Source: Magnolia sinica (lineage: Eukaryota > Streptophyta > Magnoliopsida > Magnoliales > Magnoliaceae). Taken from it: DNA of 64,000 nt. Numbering within the stretch: the stretch's first letter is position 1; each line of letters begins with the position of its first letter. Positions 60,301 to 64,000 of the stretch are shown one piece after another. The stretch lies in NCBI RefSeq assembly GCF_029962835.1, contig NC_080588.1, forward strand, positions 63,884,001 to 63,948,000. Direction: 5' to 3'. The translations under genes were made by a program, and so were the position numbers. Below the pieces are notes generated by a model. It was not told where the DNA came from and searched no databases. It saw only the letters and a list, made by a program, of their open reading frames with translations.

Positions 60301-63300
60301 CACTTCCTATAAGCAGAGGCCTGACATACAGCGACCCTTTTCCAGGAGGAGGCACCTGTTTAAATTCAACCAAGGAAACATGATTATTGATTGAGACCCA
60401 TGGGCAGGATTCTTTCAAAATTTTAGTAAGTGAGAATGAAATGCAAGTACCCAGCGTTTGTTGGCCAAGACAGTTTGCTTCACGGCATCGACAAATTGCT
60501 CTACAGAGGGTGATGGCATGCACATTCTCTCAGCTCCCTTCTGCATTCGGAGTGCATTTTCTTCTGGGCGGAAGAGTGCAAGGCACCCATCTTCTCTCTT
60601 GTATGCTTTTAGTCCTTCAAAGAGTCCCTATTTGAATTTTAAAAAATAGCATGTTCTGTTTTATATTTTTATGGCTCAGTGATCAGTAGTACTCTCTTAG
60701 TATAGGAAATTAACAAGGTGCAAAAACCTACATTAACAGTGTTGAGAACCATCATGGACTCTCACGCATCCATCAAACGGGTCAGGCCGTTGGGCCAAAT
60801 TAGAATTTTTAGTTCGTATATGTTTTTTAATGTTTTTTTTTTTTCTTGTAGTTAGAGCATGGTTAGGAGTTTCTTGTTTCTACTTAGAACAAGTCTAATC
60901 CATGTCAGAGAGTAAGAAGAGTTAGGATAGGTTTCGAAGTCTTTGGGTTGCTTCTATATATATGGATATGCAGAGTGCACCCATACCAATCCAAAAGACT
61001 AGGGATCACTGGTCACCTTCACCTGTCCCTCCCCAAACTCACAGCAGAATGGATGGTAATCCATTCTGCCAGAAACTTCATTCGGATTTTGATTTGGGTA
61101 CATGCAAATCCACTGCTAGAATCCAATGTCGAAATGAATAGAACTAGGACAAGGAAAACACAAATCTGACAGTTAAATGCTAGAATTCACTGCTAATCTT
61201 TATGAATGAAAAACAATTCTAGATTGCAAAACTATAAACAAGGGAAATTAGTAAGTCTCCAGCGAAAGAAATTAACCATTAACATTTCAAATTTCTAATG
61301 TCATGATTAAAGCTCAACTAACCTGTCCATAATTCAATACTCCGGCAGATGGGCTCATCTCAATGTTTCCAAAGCGATTGAGTTTCCCTTCTGAAAATCT
61401 GTCTTCTTTAGAACATTTCATGACGTACATGTAATCGGTAGGCACAATACCAAATCCAAGCTCCTCCCAATTGACATTTGCTTCGTCTTCATCACTCCTA
61501 TCATTCCCCACCAATGTAATTAGTTTCATTACATATTTGATGTCAGATAACATGGCTGCGATACACAAAATACTCCACAAAAATCTCATTTCAGCTTAAT
61601 CAAATCTTAGGGGCATTTGGATTTTGGGACTTCCTGTCCTGGGGGAGTTACGAATCCTGAGAGTGGTCAATCCTGAATTGGTGACTCCTACATTGTCCTT
61701 TCTTGTGTTTGGTTAGACATCTTGTATTAGGAGTCACAAATCATGAAATTCGTAAATTTAGCTTTTGGTTGTCAGGTCTATAAGAAAGAGGAATGATCAA
61801 ATGGGCCCCATGGTAGGATAAAATAAACAATTAAAAATAAAAAAATAAAAAAAAAGTTGTCTATGGTTAGTAATCAGACCATGGTTGGATGGAGACTGGA
61901 TGGACGTCAGAGACAAAGGAGGCATTTCCGCGCTGGGAGGGAAGGGTGGGGGTGGAAGGGAGAGGATTGTTCTAAGCTGGATTCTGCAATAATGGCTTTT
62001 TGAGGGGAGTTGTTAATCCCTACTCTTGGGGATTGAGGGTGGTACATGGACTCTCAATCCTAGTCCGTGAAGGAACCAAACAAAGGATTCAAAGCAAATA
62101 GATGGATAGGCCAATCCTTAATGCTTCCAATTCTATCTTTTTGGGAAGATTATAAATGGAATAGTGGATAAGGCATGTTTGGATACACTATTTAATCGAA
62201 ATGTGATAATTAGTTCAATTACGTGGAAATGACTGCATTGTAATTACATTTTTCAGTATTCATATATAGGGAACGGGCTGAACATTACAAGAAATTACTT
62301 TTGATTTAGAGTTGAAAGGAAATTTACTGCAATTTGATGGTTACTTCCTCATTATGAATGCAATTGTCAATCGTCATTTCCACTATGTTCAAATAATTTC
62401 TGAAATTCGATTCATTAGTGCATCCAAACACAGCTTAAGAATATATATTCAAAATACCTAATCTGCAATGCCCTTCCATCTATACAAGTTATTGTGGACT
62501 TTCTATTATTTCACGGTCACCTGTAAATATCTGATGCAATTTGTTGTGACGAAGATGCAGCTCGAGATGTATAGAAATGGTAGTTTCCAAACTGCAAATA
62601 TACAGACAGAAAATCAACACGTTTCTTTTTCAATTGAAAACCAAACATTTCATCTCAATTTCTTCTCTTGAAGATCATTGCTCACTCGTACTATGGCCTA
62701 CCAATGTCAACTACCTAAAAGGCAAAACAAAAAGAACATCGACAATGCATATGAATGTAAATTCAAATTACCCATCATGAGAATTTTGGCTTGCAATGTG
62801 ATATATCGAGATGAAATGCAATTCATAGTTAGAATAAGCTGCATGTGTGTTGATTATCGTCCCAAATTGTTTTTTGGCAGACTGCTCCCAAATTGCAGGC
62901 ACCTGAATATCAGGGCGTTCCGGCCATCAAGTGGACCACGTGTATGCATCAAATATGAAATGCTGATGAATTCTTCCTAACCATCTACTTTTCTCATCTA
63001 ATTGCCGTGCAATGATACTTGGTGGGGCCCACCTGATGAATAGCCTGGATCTGTAACACAGATACCAAATTGGCACATGTTGGAGAGTAGCATTGGCGTT
63101 TCTCTTCTCCAATATATAGAAATAAGAGAATCTTCCAAAACTACTTAAATTCAATATGGATGCATAAAAATACAAGTCCTGTGTATCTCTCCATTTCCAA
63201 AATTTTGACTAATTTTCCATAAGATACGGTAGTATTGAAAACAGGGGAGGCTAAAACAATACTAACAAAGAAAAAAAAAAAAAAAATCTGTTTATGCTTC

Positions 63301-63715
63301 AAGTGAGATGAATCCTTCAATCACCACCGTATAAAAAATTTGGGTCTCATAGAGAAATAACCATGATTAACATGAATGTCATCAAATGGCGAAGGGATCG
63401 ATACTGAATTCTAAATGTTTAGAACAATATATTTTCAGCAATCTCAACATACACAACAAGAAAACAGAAGTGAACACACCCAAATCATTTAAATCCAATC
63501 CAGGCTAATTAATCCCAATGATCCGTCAAAATCAAATCAAAATTCTTCTCGAACACAACCCACGATCAAGATGAAAACTAGCAAGTGCCATGAAAGAAAA
63601 TAAGAAACAACTCTTCACGAAGAATATTGAAACAGACCTCGGGAAATCGATATCTATCAAGAAGCTTCTCCGAAAATTTTATTGTATCACGGCGGCAGAG
63701 GCGCCTTAGAAACAT
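55289..63715 (-). CDS. BCAT: branched-chain amino acid aminotransferase (BCAT), mitochondrial type
   Basis: PLP enzyme (class IV aminotransferase) that moves the amino group between Leu/Ile/Val and 2-oxoglutarate. Exons on the minus strand: 1, 63715 to 63619 or 63638; 2, about 61555-61323; 3, 60627-60451; 4, 60355-60224; 5, 59163-59065; 6, 58132-58016; 7, 57553-57458; 8, 56623-56511; 9, 55403-55289. Exons 3-9 have canonical GT-AG borders, consistent phases and all expected blocks: [62 protein letters not shown] (PLP lysine, 59088-59086), [25 protein letters not shown] and [11 protein letters not shown]. The N terminus [11 protein letters not shown] is Arg-rich, fitting a mitochondrial presequence. 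The exon 1-2 join is uncertain: the stronger donor (GAG/GTCTGT) has the wrong phase for the best acceptor (ATCGCAG), while a weaker donor at 63618 (TTC/GTGAAG) fits and gives 392 residues, close to the family norm. Most like Arabidopsis BCAT1/BCAT2; no interrupted exon, so likely functional. Confidence 0.92.
55876..56510 (-). other. intron 8 of the BCAT gene (upstream part)
   Basis: Non-coding, no recognisable element. The rest of intron 8 (55404-55875) lies inside the tandem duplication. Confidence 0.7.
57316..57432. repeat. composite microsatellite (GT)n(GA)n(GAA)n next to the exon 7 donor
   Basis: About 20 GT, 19 GA, then GAA units and an A-run. On the gene strand it begins 26 bp after the 5' splice site of exon 7 as a long pyrimidine tract followed by CA repeats. 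Confidence 0.95.
58133..59064 (-). other. intron 5 of the BCAT gene
   Basis: Non-coding; canonical donor CCC/GTAAGA and acceptor ATCTAG. No element recognised. Confidence 0.75.
59164..60223 (-). other. intron 4 of the BCAT gene
   Basis: Non-coding; donor AAG/GTGGGC and acceptor TTTCCAG. No element recognised. Confidence 0.75.
60628..61322 (-). other. intron 2 of the BCAT gene
   Basis: Non-coding; donor CAG/GTTAGT and acceptor TCAAATAG. No element recognised. Confidence 0.75.
61556..63618 (-). other. intron 1 of the BCAT gene (limits provisional)
   Basis: About 2 kb, no clear coding sequence. Because the exon 1-2 phase is not resolved, a small missed exon here cannot be ruled out. Confidence 0.6.
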
Positions 63716-64000
63716 GGCTTCTCTCTCTAATATATTATATTTCTCACCAAAATTCAAATTTTCATAACAAGTAGAAAGAGAGAGATGTTATTGTGTTAAT
63801 GGTTATGAACCCAAGAAGAGAAAATGGGTAGAGGGAGATGAATTTTAATAAAAAAACAGATTTAAAAAGACACAATTTATAGATAGTGTTTGAGATGTCT
63901 TAAGAAAAAGAGGTTGAAGAAGACAGCCATATATAGACATTAGTGCTCTGCATCGATGATTTCAGGATAGAGAAGAGACGTTGATTAACGGTCGTTACAC
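63716..64000 (-). promoter_or_regulatory. BCAT 5' leader and putative core promoter
   Basis: On the gene strand a TATA-like CTATATATGG lies at about 63928-63937, some 215 bp upstream of the start codon, and would place transcription start near 63900. The leader is A/T-rich with AG and CT runs. The window ends at 64000. Confidence 0.5.

Noticed and set aside
1-64000. CRISPR arrays, tRNA, rRNA or bacterial-type systems
   Set aside because: No regularly spaced repeats or RNA gene signatures seen; all direct repeats are explained by LTRs, microsatellites or segmental duplications.

Overview
This window looks like nuclear DNA of a flowering plant. The evidence is intron-containing host genes (an R2R3-MYB factor and a branched-chain aminotransferase), plant-type Ty1/copia and Ty3/gypsy Tat elements, a plant LINE with a terminal RNase H domain, and many non-autonomous DNA elements. 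The abundant fold-back repeat built around 'accgtccatccatttt' is a pattern I associate with magnoliid genomes; that placement is an inference from memory.

Layout. 1-9007: a degraded LINE split by a young Ty1/copia element (2905-8089). 9008-11577: no gene found. 11578-12800, minus strand: an intact-looking R2R3-MYB gene of the RAX/MYB36/MYB68/MYB84 type with three exons; its second intron is of the rare GC-AG class. 13510-13868: a MITE-like element. 14028-24222: a large, old Ty3/gypsy Tat element on the minus strand with an antisense coding region, inserted in a fold-back repeat that also received a 631-bp Mutator-type element (24565-25195, perfect 9-bp target duplication). 25,000-48,000: gene-poor DNA with many fold-back elements, a 2.6-kb tandem duplication (27396-32309 and 32484-35065), a 2.3-kb solo LTR with a clean empty site in the other copy, a 3.1-kb gypsy-type LTR in a copia remnant, and a 290-bp direct repeat bracketing a second Mutator-type element.

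48961-63715: a branched-chain aminotransferase gene on the minus strand (start 63715, stop 55289, nine exons). Its 3' end lies in a second tandem duplication (unit about 2.7 kb before later insertions), so a second terminal exon sits at 51100-51205. That copy has diverged but is still open in the phase set by the donor of exon 8.

The two host genes show no functional link. I found no defence system, CRISPR array, rRNA or tRNA gene. The strongest leads are the duplicated terminal exon, the GC-AG intron, the insertion chronologies readable from paired empty and filled sites, and the fold-back family.
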